Assembly: GCA_005881885.1 (NCBI GenBank)
Contig: VBDX01000127.1
Coordinates: 1-64,000 of the forward strand
Length of the DNA stretch: 64,000 nt
Source of the DNA: Chloroflexota bacterium
GTDB taxonomy: Bacteria > Chloroflexota > Limnocylindria > P2-11E
Reading direction: 5' to 3'
Shown one piece after another: positions 25,069-33,023 of this stretch (position 1 is its first letter; every line of letters starts with the position of its first letter). The translations under genes were made by a program, and so were the position numbers. The notes under the pieces are model-generated. The model worked only from the letters and a program-made list of their open reading frames with translations, did no database searches and was not told where the DNA came from.

Positions 25069-27114
25069 TCAGACCGGTCGGCGTGTCGCAAGGCGGGCGA
25101 GCAAGCGCGGTGTGCCCTGGAGTGCCACAGCGATCACGAAGAGTGTGAGCCCGGCGATGTCCGCGAGGAGACCCGGGGCGACGAGCAGCACGCCGCCGAG
25201 GACGAGCAGCGCGCGTTCGATGAGGCTCGTCGGCCGTAGCAGATATCCGCCCACGCCGGCGACGAGCGCCGTGATCCCGATGGCCGCGGAGACCGACGCG
25301 AGGAGCGCCTCGGGGATCGTGACACCGGTCCAGAGGATCGCGAGACCGTCCGGTTGCGTGAACATGAAGGGCACGAGGAAGCAGGGGAGCGCGTATTTCC
25401 AGGTCAGCATCATCGTCTTGTACGGGTTTCCGCCGGTGATCGCAGCGGCCGCGAACGGCGAGAGCGCGACCGGCGGCGACACCTCCGACAGCACCGCGTA
25501 GTAGAAGACGAACATGTGCGCCGCCGGCGCGGGAACGCCCAGCGTGATCAGCGCCGGCACCACCGTGGGCACCGCGACCAGATAGGTCGCGGTGATCGGA
25601 AGAGAGAGGCCGAGCACCCAGAGGACGATCCCCGACACTACGAGTGTCGCGACGAGGTTCCCGAAGCCGAGCGAGAGGATGAGGCTCGAGATCTTGAGGC
25701 CCAGCCCGGTCTGGAGAAGGATCCCTACGGCGATTCCGGCGACTGCCGTCGTCGCGGCGACCGAGAGCACCTGCTTCGTGCCGCCGGCCAGCGCCCGAAT
25801 GAGCTTGGGTGGAGTGAGCGACGTCTCCGTGCGGATGTAGGAGACGAGGATCGCGACGATGATCGACCAGAAGATCGCGGTGATCGTCGATAACCCCGCG
25901 ACGAGGAAGACGATGATCGCGAAGAGCGACGTGTACTGGTACCAGTAGCGCTTCGTGAGCTCCCAGAACCCCGGTGCGTCGAGCGCGATATCCCGCGCGC
26001 CGAGGCGGCGCGCGTCGACCTCGATCATCAGCAGGATGCCGAGGTAATAGAGGATCGTCGGCATCATGGCCATGATCACGACCTGCAGGTAGCTGATCCC
26101 AAGGATCTCGGCCATCAGGAATGCCGCCGGTCCGAGCACCGGGGGCGAGATCACGGCACCGATACCGCCCGCCGAGAGGATGGCGCCGCTCGACTCTCGA
26201 TCATGCCCGGCGCGTTTCAGCATCGGGTACGTGATCGAGCCGAGCGTGACCGTCGTCGCTACCCCCGATCCCGAGACGGTGCCGAGCAGGAATGACGCGA
26301 TCGTCACGGTCCGCGCCGCGCCCGTGGGGCGCCGGCCGGTCAGCGCGAACGCGAGGTCGACGTAGAACTTGCCGGCGCCGGTGTATTCGAGGATGGCGCC
26401 GTAGATCGTGAACAGGATGATGAACGTCGCCGCGACCTGAAGCGGGGTGCCGAGCATGCCGTCGAGTCCGAGGTACTGGTTCGAGACGATGTCGTCGAGG
26501 TCCTTCGGCGGGCCGCGGAAGGGCCCGGGCATGAAATCGGCGAAGTACGCGTAGGCGATCGCCGCCAGACCGATCGCCGGCAGGTGCCAGCCGATCGTCC
26601 GTCGCCCAGCCTCGAGGACGGTGACGATGGCGACGACGCCGAACACGAAGTCGGTCTGATTGGGGCTGTTGACGCGGTAGATGACGGTCTCGAAGTTCAG
26701 GAAGACGTACGCGGTGATCGCGATCGACGCGGCAACAAGGACCAGGTCGACGACGTTCACGCTCTTGATGAAGCGGGGATGCATGGGGTAGAGGAGGAAG
26801 GTCAGGATGAGGATCGAGGTGAGGAAGATCATCACGTAGATCTGCGGCGTGGTGATGGTCTGCCCGAGGATGCGGAACGAGGGCACGAGCACGACGTTGG
26901 TCATCGGGATCTCGGCGCCCGCCGCGGCGTAGTACAGGGCGAAGAGCGTCGTGGCGACGGAGAGCGCCGTGACGACGCCGTCCCAGAGGCCGCTGAACGT
27001 CCGGGTCTTCGCCTCGGACTCGAACTGCTCGATGAGCTCCTTGGTCTTGTCCTCGGCGAGGACCGCGTCCAGATCCGGACGCGCGATGATCTCGGGCTCG
27101 GGCCGTTCGCTCAG
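25069..27114 (-). CDS. TRAP transporter fused 4TM/12TM permease (DctQM type, TAXI class)
   Basis: An approximately 681-residue membrane protein fusing the small and large TRAP permease subunits. SGVATTVTLGSITYPMLKRAG, GGIGAVISPPVLGPAAFLMAE and SEVSPPVALSPFAAAAITGG are the ion/substrate-site motifs of TAXI-class DctM domains. It imports an organic acid by Na+ or H+ symport with the TAXI binding protein two genes upstream. The best start is CTG 27114 (MSERPEPEII...), overlapping the DUF1850 stop as CTGA, with GAGG 6 bases upstream. The nearest canonical in-frame start is GTG 27144, which lacks a Shine-Dalgarno sequence. Confidence 0.9.
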   Translation of the reverse strand: MSERPEPEIIARPDLDAVLAEDKTKELIEQFESEAKTRTFSGLWDGVVTALSVATTLFALYYAAAGAEIPMTNVVLVPSFRILGQTITTPQIYVMIFLTSILILTFLLYPMHPRFIKSVNVVDLVLVAASIAITAYVFLNFETVIYRVNSPNQTDFVFGVVAIVTVLEAGRRTIGWHLPAIGLAAIAYAYFADFMPGPFRGPPKDLDDIVSNQYLGLDGMLGTPLQVAATFIILFTIYGAILEYTGAGKFYVDLAFALTGRRPTGAARTVTIASFLLGTVSGSGVATTVTLGSITYPMLKRAGHDRESSGAILSAGGIGAVISPPVLGPAAFLMAEILGISYLQVVIMAMMPTILYYLGILLMIEVDARRLGARDIALDAPGFWELTKRYWYQYTSLFAIIVFLVAGLSTITAIFWSIIVAILVSYIRTETSLTPPKLIRALAGGTKQVLSVAATTAVAGIAVGILLQTGLGLKISSLILSLGFGNLVATLVVSGIVLWVLGLSLPITATYLVAVPTVVPALITLGVPAPAAHMFVFYYAVLSEVSPPVALSPFAAAAITGGNPYKTMMLTWKYALPCFLVPFMFTQPDGLAILWTGVTIPEALLASVSAAIGITALVAGVGGYLLRPTSLIERALLVLGGVLLVAPGLLADIAGLTLFVIAVALQGTPRLLARLATRRPV

Positions 27115-27569
27115 CGCACGCCCTCGAGGACGGCGACCAGCCACGGCCGGTCCTGAGCGCGCACACGAACGACCGTCTCCCCGAAGCGCGGCCTGAGATC
27201 CAACCTCCACCGCGACGTCGAGAAGGCCTGCTCGCCGGCGGCTGTGATGCGGACGACGAGCTCGGGATCCATGACGACGGTCGCGGGGGATTCCTCCATC
27301 CAGAGCCCGTTCGCCTCCTGCGCCGGCTCGCCCTTCCAGCCGAAGTACTCGACCGAGCGGACGTCCGGCGACCGGACGCGCTCGATTCGCAGTCCGGTGC
27401 CGGCGCGAGTCAGCTCCTCATAGACCGGCACCTGATAGATCGACTGGCGGTACGAGTAGGTGAGCGACTCGTCGCGGTCGAGCGCGGCCACGAACTCTGT
27501 CATCCCGTCGTCGACGCTGAGGACAGCGACGGGGGTGGCGAGCGCCACCCCCAGCGAGGTCACGATCAC
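27111..27569 (-). CDS. DUF1850 protein of a TAXI-TRAP operon
   Basis: A 152-residue exported protein with an N-terminal hydrophobic segment (IVTSLGVALATPVAVLSV). The DUF1850 core includes SLTYSYRQSIYQVPVYEEL, SVEYFGWKGEPAQ and VVRITAAGEQAF. DUF1850 proteins are found between TAXI binding proteins and fused TRAP permeases, and the order here is the same. The function is unknown. GTG 27569 is the only usable canonical start near the TAXI stop (27592), and its 3' end overlaps the permease start by four bases. Confidence 0.85.
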   Translation of the reverse strand: MIVTSLGVALATPVAVLSVDDGMTEFVAALDRDESLTYSYRQSIYQVPVYEELTRAGTGLRIERVRSPDVRSVEYFGWKGEPAQEANGLWMEESPATVVMDPELVVRITAAGEQAFSTSRWRLDLRPRFGETVVRVRAQDRPWLVAVLEGVR

Positions 27570-27591
27570 GGCGATCAGCGCGACGAGAGCG

Positions 27592-28599
27592 CTATTTCTT
27601 CCACGCGTTCTTGGACTTGTAATAGTCGATCGCTCCCTGGTGGAAGTCGATCGGGGAGCCCACGGTCGCGCTCTCGAGCACGAGGTCCTTCGCGGCGACG
27701 TGGACCTTCACCAGATCGTCCTTGTTGTCGAACATCGTCGCCAGGATCGCTTGAGCGAGCGCGGGATCGAAGTTCGAAGGCACGACGAGAAGGTTCGCGA
27801 CGCCGGATACCGTCACGTCCGCGGCGGTGTTGTACGTGGTCTTCGGAACCTTGAACGAGAAGTAGAAGGGGCCGTACTTATCGGCCATCTTCTTGATGCT
27901 GTCGGTAAGGTCCAGAAGCTTGATCTTCGTCGCGGTCGACAGGTCGAGCACTGCCGGGACCGGCAAGCCGCCGCTGAAGAAGAACGCATCGATCTTGCTG
28001 TCGCGGAGCGCATTCGCCGAGTCCTGGGCCCCGAGGCGCTCGCGCGAGATGTCCTTCGCTGGGTCCAAACCATAGGCCTCGAGCGTGCGGTTCGCGATGA
28101 CCTCGGTGCCGCTCCCAGCGGTCCCCATCGAGACGCGCTTGCCCTTGAGCTCGGTGACGGCGTTGATCCCGCCGCCGTCCTTGACGACGAGATGAGTCGC
28201 GTTCGAGTAGAGGACGGCGAGGGCCTTCGCATCCACCTTCTTCTCGGGCGGCGCGAAGGTGTTGGTGCCGTTCACCGCGTCGAAGAGCGTGTCCGAGAGA
28301 GTGAAAGCGAGGTCGGCCTTGCCGTCGCGGATGAGCTTCATGTTGTCGACCGACGCGGTCGTCGACTGTGCGCTCGCGGCCGTCCCGAGCCTCTTGTTGA
28401 GCAGCTCGGCGAGTCCCGCGCCGTAGACGATGTACACCGCGCCGGTGCCGCCGGTGACGATGTTCAGCGTCTTTCCGGTGAAGCTCGGCGTGCCGGTCGC
28501 GACAGGCGTCGCGGACGATGTCGCCCGCGGCGCGTTGCACGCGGCGGCGACCAGCAGCGTCGCCAGGAATGGCGCAAGAATGCGAGTGGCCCCTCTCAT
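27592..28599 (-). CDS. TAXI-family TRAP substrate-binding lipoprotein
   Basis: A 335-residue lipoprotein (FLATLLVAAAC). The TAXI-type fold is recognisable from LNIVTGGTGAVYIVYGAGLAELLNK, GKRVSMGTAGSGTEVIANRTLEA and KIDAFFFSGGLPVPAVLDLS. TAXI proteins bind glutamate, 2-oxoglutarate or related acids; the ligand here is not decided. GGGGAGG lies 5 bases before ATG 28599, so this start is preferred over the slightly longer frame. It heads the operon TAXI-DUF1850-permease. Confidence 0.92.
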   Translation of the reverse strand: MRGATRILAPFLATLLVAAACNAPRATSSATPVATGTPSFTGKTLNIVTGGTGAVYIVYGAGLAELLNKRLGTAASAQSTTASVDNMKLIRDGKADLAFTLSDTLFDAVNGTNTFAPPEKKVDAKALAVLYSNATHLVVKDGGGINAVTELKGKRVSMGTAGSGTEVIANRTLEAYGLDPAKDISRERLGAQDSANALRDSKIDAFFFSGGLPVPAVLDLSTATKIKLLDLTDSIKKMADKYGPFYFSFKVPKTTYNTAADVTVSGVANLLVVPSNFDPALAQAILATMFDNKDDLVKVHVAAKDLVLESATVGSPIDFHQGAIDYYKSKNAWKK

Positions 28600-28700
28600 A
28601 CACACCTCCCCGAAGACGCGAGGAGTCTACGTCGCCTAGGAGTCCGCGACCGCGAGCTCGCTCGCGAGCGCGGCGACGATGGCGACGACGAGCGAAGCGA

Positions 28701-29189
28701 CTATGCGGTTCGCGGCCTCTTTAGCCGCAGCGCGCGCCGGGCCTCGGCGGCCGACAGCCGGCGTCTCTCATCGTCCGTCTCGGCCACGAGCGGCGGAAGC
28801 GGGACCGGTTGCCCGCGTTCGTCGGTGGCGACGAACACGAGATAGGCCGAGGCCACGTGCACCACGTTCCCGGTCAGCATGTCCTCCGCCTCGACACGCA
28901 CGCCGATCTCCATGCTCGTCCGGCCGACGTGGTTCACCGACGCCTTTGCCGTGACCAGATGTCCGACGTAGACCGGCGCGAGGAACGAGAGCTCATCGAT
29001 GCGCGCGGTCACGACCCGCGCGCGGGCGTGACGCGTCGCGGCGGCGCCGGCGACCTCGTCGATGAGCTTCATGACCTCGCCGCCGTGCACGTTCCCGTAC
29101 GGGTTCGCGTCGGACGGGAGCATCGTGCGCGACATGACGGTCTTCGAGATGGCGACGGTCTTTGGCGCCCCGGCAGCAGGTCCAGGCAC
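28701..29189 (-). CDS. Hotdog-fold acyl-CoA thioesterase
   Basis: A 162-residue single hotdog domain. SKTVMSRTMLPSDANPYGNVHGGEVMKL is split here: the LPSDANPYGNVHGGEVMKLI part carries the catalytic Asn/Asp region of YciA/BFIT thioesterases. FLAPVYVGHLVTAKASVNHV and MEIGVRVEAEDMLTG complete the fold. It hydrolyses acyl-CoA in the cytoplasm; chain length is unknown. GTG 29189 keeps the conserved N-terminal strand and has CAGAAT 6 bases upstream. It is divergent from the dUTPase/dCTP-deaminase-type gene. Confidence 0.9.
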   Translation of the reverse strand: MPGPAAGAPKTVAISKTVMSRTMLPSDANPYGNVHGGEVMKLIDEVAGAAATRHARARVVTARIDELSFLAPVYVGHLVTAKASVNHVGRTSMEIGVRVEAEDMLTGNVVHVASAYLVFVATDERGQPVPLPPLVAETDDERRRLSAAEARRALRLKRPRTA

Positions 29190-29195
29190 GCGGGG

Positions 29196-29201
29196 ATTCT
29201 G
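29196..29201 (-). promoter_or_regulatory. -10-like CAGAAT for the thioesterase
   Basis: It ends 6 bases before GTG 29189. The rhodanese at 59809 has the same hexamer and spacing. Confidence 0.4.
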
Positions 29202-29237
29202 GCATCGGTCTTGTGACTCCGTCCTTCGGACCCCGGC

Positions 29238-29243
29238 TAGCAT
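29238..29243 (+). promoter_or_regulatory. -10-like TAGCAT for the dCTP deaminase/dUTPase-type gene
   Basis: It ends 9 bases before GTG 29253 with no Shine-Dalgarno sequence. Confidence 0.4.
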
Positions 29244-29252
29244 CCGCTCGAC

Positions 29253-29762
29253 GTGACGGTCCTCTCCCGTGAAGAGCTTCGCGCGGCCCTCGCGAGCACG
29301 CCGGCGCTCGTCGAGGACGTCGACGTTGGGCTGCAGCTCCAGCCCAACGGCGTCGATCTGCGGGTCGAACGCGTCCAGCGCCTCACATCGCCGGGACTCC
29401 TGGGGGCCGCCGATACCGTGCGCGAGCCCGCGGCGCGCGAGGACGTGCAGACCGATAAGGACGGTTGGTGGGATCTTCACCGGGGCGCGTACGTGATCAC
29501 GTACCGCGAGAAGGTGAACCTGCCGAGCGATCTCATGGCGCTGTCGCGGCCACGCTCGAGCTTGCTTCGGTCGGGTGTGGCTATCCACGGCGCGGTGTGG
29601 GATGCCGGATATTCGGGCCGGGGCGAGGGTTTGCTCTCCGTGCTCAATTCGCGCGGCTATCGCTTGCAGCGCGGCGCGCGGGTCGCGCAGCTCGTCTTCT
29701 TCAGGCTTTCAGCACCGACCGGCGAGGGATACAAAGGCAGGTATCACGGCGAGAACGCGTGA
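29253..29762 (+). CDS. dCTP deaminase/dUTPase-superfamily protein
   Basis: A 169-residue trimeric dUTPase-fold protein. LQPNGVDLRVERVQRL is motif 1, PRSSLLRSGVAIHGAVWDAG combines motifs 2 and 3, and GYSGRGEGLLSVLNSRGYRLQRGARVAQLVF is the rest of the barrel. The Arg-Ser-Ser-Leu element contacts the triphosphate. It should hydrolyse dUTP or deaminate dCTP for dTMP synthesis. The catalytic residues that separate the two activities cannot be judged by eye. Its TGA overlaps the ATG of the hydrolase gene by one base (TGATG). Confidence 0.83.
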   Translation: MTVLSREELRAALASTPALVEDVDVGLQLQPNGVDLRVERVQRLTSPGLLGAADTVREPAAREDVQTDKDGWWDLHRGAYVITYREKVNLPSDLMALSRPRSSLLRSGVAIHGAVWDAGYSGRGEGLLSVLNSRGYRLQRGARVAQLVFFRLSAPTGEGYKGRYHGENA

Positions 29763-30562
29763 TGCCCGCTGACCTGCACGTCGCACCCACAGTCCTCGCG
29801 CCGCCATCGGGCGCGCGCGTCGAGCGCGATGTGGTGTACCGGACCGAGGGCGCGCGCGTGTTGCAGCTCGACGTGTACCGGCCGCCGGGCGATGACCGGC
29901 CGCGCCCGGTGGTGTTCCTCGTCAACGGCGACGCGCCCGAGGACGTCATCGCGACGGCGAAGGATTGGGCCGTCTTCCGCTCGTACGGCGAGCATCTGGC
30001 GGCGCTCGGGCTCATCGGCGTCCCGTTCAACCATCGCTCGGGTGTCGACGGGCAGCACACGGCCGAGATCGCGGCGGAGGTCCACGCGGCGATAGGTTTC
30101 GTGCGCGGCGGAGCAGCGGCCTTCGGCGTTGACCCGATGCGCGTGGGGCTATGGGTCTTCTCCGCCGGGGCCCCATTCGGGCTAGCTCCGCTGCTGCAGC
30201 TCCGTCCGGACTGGCTTCGCTGTGCGGCGGGGTTCTACACGATCTGGGACCTCGCGCCCTACCGGGAACAGATTCGTCCGCCGGTCGACGAAGCCATCCG
30301 GCGCTGGTCGGCCGTCACAGCGCTCGATTCGGATACGCCCGACCTGCCACCCTTGCTTCTCGCCCGTGCCGGGCGCGACGGTGCCGGCATCCTCGAAGGC
30401 ACGGACACGTTCATCCGTCGAGCCCGGCAGCGCGGCATCGATCTCACCGTTCTCGACCATCCGACCGGCCAGCATGGGTTCGACATCCGCGACAACGACG
30501 AGCGATCGCGCGAGATCATCCAGATGACCCTCGACTTCTTCGTACGAAACCTGAGTGAATAG
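29762..30562 (+). CDS. Alpha/beta hydrolase
   Basis: A 266-residue cytoplasmic hydrolase. VYRTEGARVLQLDVYRPPGD is the first strand-turn. The nucleophile elbow is GLWVFSAGAPFG (Ser near residue 140). GQHGFDIRDNDE near the C-terminus provides the catalytic His. The family resembles dienelactone hydrolase or acyl-esterase-type enzymes. The substrate is unknown. ATG 29762 shares one base with the stop of the preceding gene. Confidence 0.85.
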   Translation: MPADLHVAPTVLAPPSGARVERDVVYRTEGARVLQLDVYRPPGDDRPRPVVFLVNGDAPEDVIATAKDWAVFRSYGEHLAALGLIGVPFNHRSGVDGQHTAEIAAEVHAAIGFVRGGAAAFGVDPMRVGLWVFSAGAPFGLAPLLQLRPDWLRCAAGFYTIWDLAPYREQIRPPVDEAIRRWSAVTALDSDTPDLPPLLLARAGRDGAGILEGTDTFIRRARQRGIDLTVLDHPTGQHGFDIRDNDERSREIIQMTLDFFVRNLSE

Positions 30563-30584
30563 GCCTGCGCTTTCCCGGGTTATC

Positions 30585-30590
30585 TAGCCT
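30585..30590 (+). promoter_or_regulatory. -10-like TAGCCT for the CDGSH gene
   Basis: It ends 8 bases before GTG 30599 with no Shine-Dalgarno sequence. Confidence 0.4.
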
Positions 30591-30598
30591 GTAGCACG

Positions 30599-30823
30599 GT
30601 GGCAGGACCGACGATTCGCACCGAGGCGAACGGGCCGTACGTCGTCACCGGCCCGCTCACCATCCTCGACGTCGACGGGCACGAACACTTCGTCCCGGAG
30701 GGTCACACCGTCAAACTCTGCCGCTGCGGCCACTCGGCAAAGAAGCCGTTCTGCGATTCGACGCATCGGCGCGTCGACTTCGTGTCGCGTCCGTCGTTCG
30801 AGCCAGAGCCCACCGAGCGGTGA
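30599..30823 (+). CDS. CDGSH iron-sulfur protein
   Basis: A 74-residue protein. KLCRCGHSAKKPFCDSTHRR gives the CDGSH ligands C41, C43, C52 and H56 for a labile [2Fe-2S] cluster. The N-terminal ~35 residues form the beta cap (GPYVVTGPLTILDVDG). These mitoNEET-type proteins handle redox or cluster transfer, and the partner is unknown. The stop overlaps the next gene's GTG by four bases (GTGA), tying it to a membrane glycosyltransferase, which is an unusual coupling. Confidence 0.92.
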   Translation: MAGPTIRTEANGPYVVTGPLTILDVDGHEHFVPEGHTVKLCRCGHSAKKPFCDSTHRRVDFVSRPSFEPEPTER

Positions 30824-31968
30824 ACGCGCGCGGCCTGGTCTGGTCAGCCGGTGTCGTCGTCGCGGTCCTCGCGCTGCTCGCGGCGCTGGTGGTGGCGAGC
30901 GCGCTCCCCGCCGGATACGACTTCCGCGCCTACTGGCTCGCGGGCCGGCATCTCTTGACCGGCGCGCCGCTCTATCCCGGCCCCGACACGATCCTCGGAC
31001 TGCCCGACGAATTTCGGTACCTGCCGGCCGTCGCGATCCTCTTCGTGCCGCTCGCGCTCCTGCCCTACGAGGCCGTCCTCCCGCTCTGGACCGCGCTGCA
31101 AGTGGCGATCGCCGCGGCGGTCGGCATCGCCCTCATTCGCCCACTCCCTCCCTCCTGGCGGCCCTGGGCTGCGGCCGGCTACGTCTTCTTCCTGGCCCTC
31201 GTCCTCGAAGTGACCCTCGGGAACGTGAACCTCATCTCGCTCGCCCTCGCTCTCGCCGCCTGGCGTCTGCGGGCGCGGGCCCTCCCGGCGGGCGTCCTCC
31301 TCGCGGCCGCCGTCGGGCTCAAGTTCCTGCCCTTCAACCTCCTCCTTTTTTATGTGGCGGCGGGACGGTGGCGGCCGGTCGCGGCCGGGGCGGCGATCGG
31401 CACGGCCGCCCTGGTCACGAGCGCGCTCGCGCTGCCCGACCGCACCGCCGAATACGTTCGCTTCGCGCCGCGGATCCTCGAGCAGGACTGGGTCTACGCC
31501 CACATCGCACGGCCGGGTCCTCCGGCGCTCGCGACGATCTTCTGGTCGGAATGGTTTCCTCTCGTGCTCGCGGTCGCTTCGGTCCTCGTCGCCCTTCTCG
31601 CGGGGATCGCCGCGCGCCGCGATCGCGCGAATGAAGACACATGGCACGGACTGACGCTCGCGACCGCCGGCTACCTCGCGCCCTTCGGCTATTTCTGGAC
31701 CACGTTCCTCATCCTCTCGCTACCGCTCGCCGCCGACACGCTGCGCCGCGCCGCCGCACGCGGGTCACGCGAGCGCGCCGCGATCGTCGGCGCGGTCGTT
31801 CTCTCGTGGCTCTTGATGGAACCGCAGCAGGTCGGCACCCTCGTGCCAATCGCCATGCATTTTCTGGGTGTCCTGCTCCTCTGCGCTCTGGCGCTCGCCA
31901 CGCTCGCGCGACAAACGGCGGCCACACGGCTCACGCTACCCAGTACCAGAGCGCGTACATCGCAGTGA
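30820..31968 (+). CDS. GT87-family (DUF2029) membrane glycosyltransferase
   Basis: A 382-residue integral membrane protein with about ten hydrophobic helices. GYDFRAYWLAGRHLLTGAPLYP near residue 32 is the extracytoplasmic loop with the acidic catalytic residue of GT87 polyprenol-phosphate mannosyltransferases, and LKFLPFNLLLFYVAAGRWRP is the conserved cytosolic turn. It probably transfers mannose or arabinose from a lipid carrier to a surface glycan. The 3' end overlaps the convergent PIG-V-like gene by 38 bases. Confidence 0.85.
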   Translation: MNARGLVWSAGVVVAVLALLAALVVASALPAGYDFRAYWLAGRHLLTGAPLYPGPDTILGLPDEFRYLPAVAILFVPLALLPYEAVLPLWTALQVAIAAAVGIALIRPLPPSWRPWAAAGYVFFLALVLEVTLGNVNLISLALALAAWRLRARALPAGVLLAAAVGLKFLPFNLLLFYVAAGRWRPVAAGAAIGTAALVTSALALPDRTAEYVRFAPRILEQDWVYAHIARPGPPALATIFWSEWFPLVLAVASVLVALLAGIAARRDRANEDTWHGLTLATAGYLAPFGYFWTTFLILSLPLAADTLRRAAARGSRERAAIVGAVVLSWLLMEPQQVGTLVPIAMHFLGVLLLCALALATLARQTAATRLTLPSTRARTSQ

Positions 31969-33013
31969 AGATGACTCCGATCGTCGTACCGAGCGCGACG
32001 TACGTTCGACCGACCCAGGGATGAGCGACCAGCGCGAGGACCACGAAAGCCGGGAAGATCGTCAGGTAGTAGCGCGGCGCTGACGTGAGCGATCCGGTGG
32101 CGATCGAGATGAGGAAGACGACCGTGGCATACGCGGCGAGGCTGGGCCGAAGGATCCGCCACGCGACAATGACGAGCGCCCCGATGAGCACGGTGAAAGC
32201 GAGGACGAAGTACGGGAACCCGTACACGCTCGGGTCGAACAGGTCGGCGAAGGCCTGTAAGGGCACGGCCGGACGAGTCCCCCAGTTGGCCTCCGCGGTG
32301 AAGAGCGCCTTCTGGTCGCCTGTCATACGCCAGAGGACCGCGAGCCAAGCGATGAAGGCCGCGGGCGCCCAGGTCGCCGTCGCGAGCGCGCCACGGGCAC
32401 CGGTGCGACGGAACGCCTCGATCGCTATTGGCAGCGCGACCGCCGCGCCGACGAACGCTCGCGTGAGCGCGGCCAGCACCCCAAGGGCTCCCGCGAGAAG
32501 CCACTCACCGCGTCGCGCGTGGTACACCGCGCCGATCGAGAGCGCGAGGAGCAGCGACTCCGGGTACACGACGCTGAAGAACATGCTCGTGGGAAAGACC
32601 AGCAGGTAGAGCGCGGCGCGAGATCCGGTCGCGCTGTCGTGATCGATCTCGACCAAACGCACCAGATACACGAGCGCGGCGAGCAGCGCGGCGTTCGAGA
32701 TGACCACACCGGCGGCCAAATACGCATCGTCACTTCCGCCGAGCACGACGCCGAGCGCGTGCATGAGCGCGGGATAGAGCGGAAGGTAGGCGTGGTTGCC
32801 CGTCACCACCGCGCCATATCCATCGCGCGCGATGGAAAGATATGCACCGGCATCCCAGCGCGTGGCCGCGTCGAGCAGCGGATTGGCGGACGGGTGGCAC
32901 ACGTCCGGGCAGCTCGTCGGAGTCGGAAAGAGCTCGATCGCGGCTAGTGCGACAGCGGCGGTGAGGGCCCGCGTAAGGAGGAACGGGACGAGTACGCGGC
33001 GGGCCGCCGACAC
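31931..33013 (-). CDS. PIG-V-like membrane mannosyltransferase
   Basis: A 360-residue multi-helix membrane protein. RWDAGAYLSIARDGYG (around residue 53) is the luminal-loop motif of PIG-V/GPI-mannosyltransferase-2-like proteins, followed by YLPLYPALMHALG and FPTSMFFSVVYPESLLLALS. It uses a polyprenol-linked mannose donor in this family. GTG 33013 is chosen because AGGA lies 9 bases upstream. It begins 10 bases after the hutU stop on the same strand, a functionally odd pairing. Confidence 0.85.
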   Translation of the reverse strand: MSAARRVLVPFLLTRALTAAVALAAIELFPTPTSCPDVCHPSANPLLDAATRWDAGAYLSIARDGYGAVVTGNHAYLPLYPALMHALGVVLGGSDDAYLAAGVVISNAALLAALVYLVRLVEIDHDSATGSRAALYLLVFPTSMFFSVVYPESLLLALSIGAVYHARRGEWLLAGALGVLAALTRAFVGAAVALPIAIEAFRRTGARGALATATWAPAAFIAWLAVLWRMTGDQKALFTAEANWGTRPAVPLQAFADLFDPSVYGFPYFVLAFTVLIGALVIVAWRILRPSLAAYATVVFLISIATGSLTSAPRYYLTIFPAFVVLALVAHPWVGRTYVALGTTIGVIFTAMYALWYWVA

Positions 33014-33023
33014 CGCGGCAATC

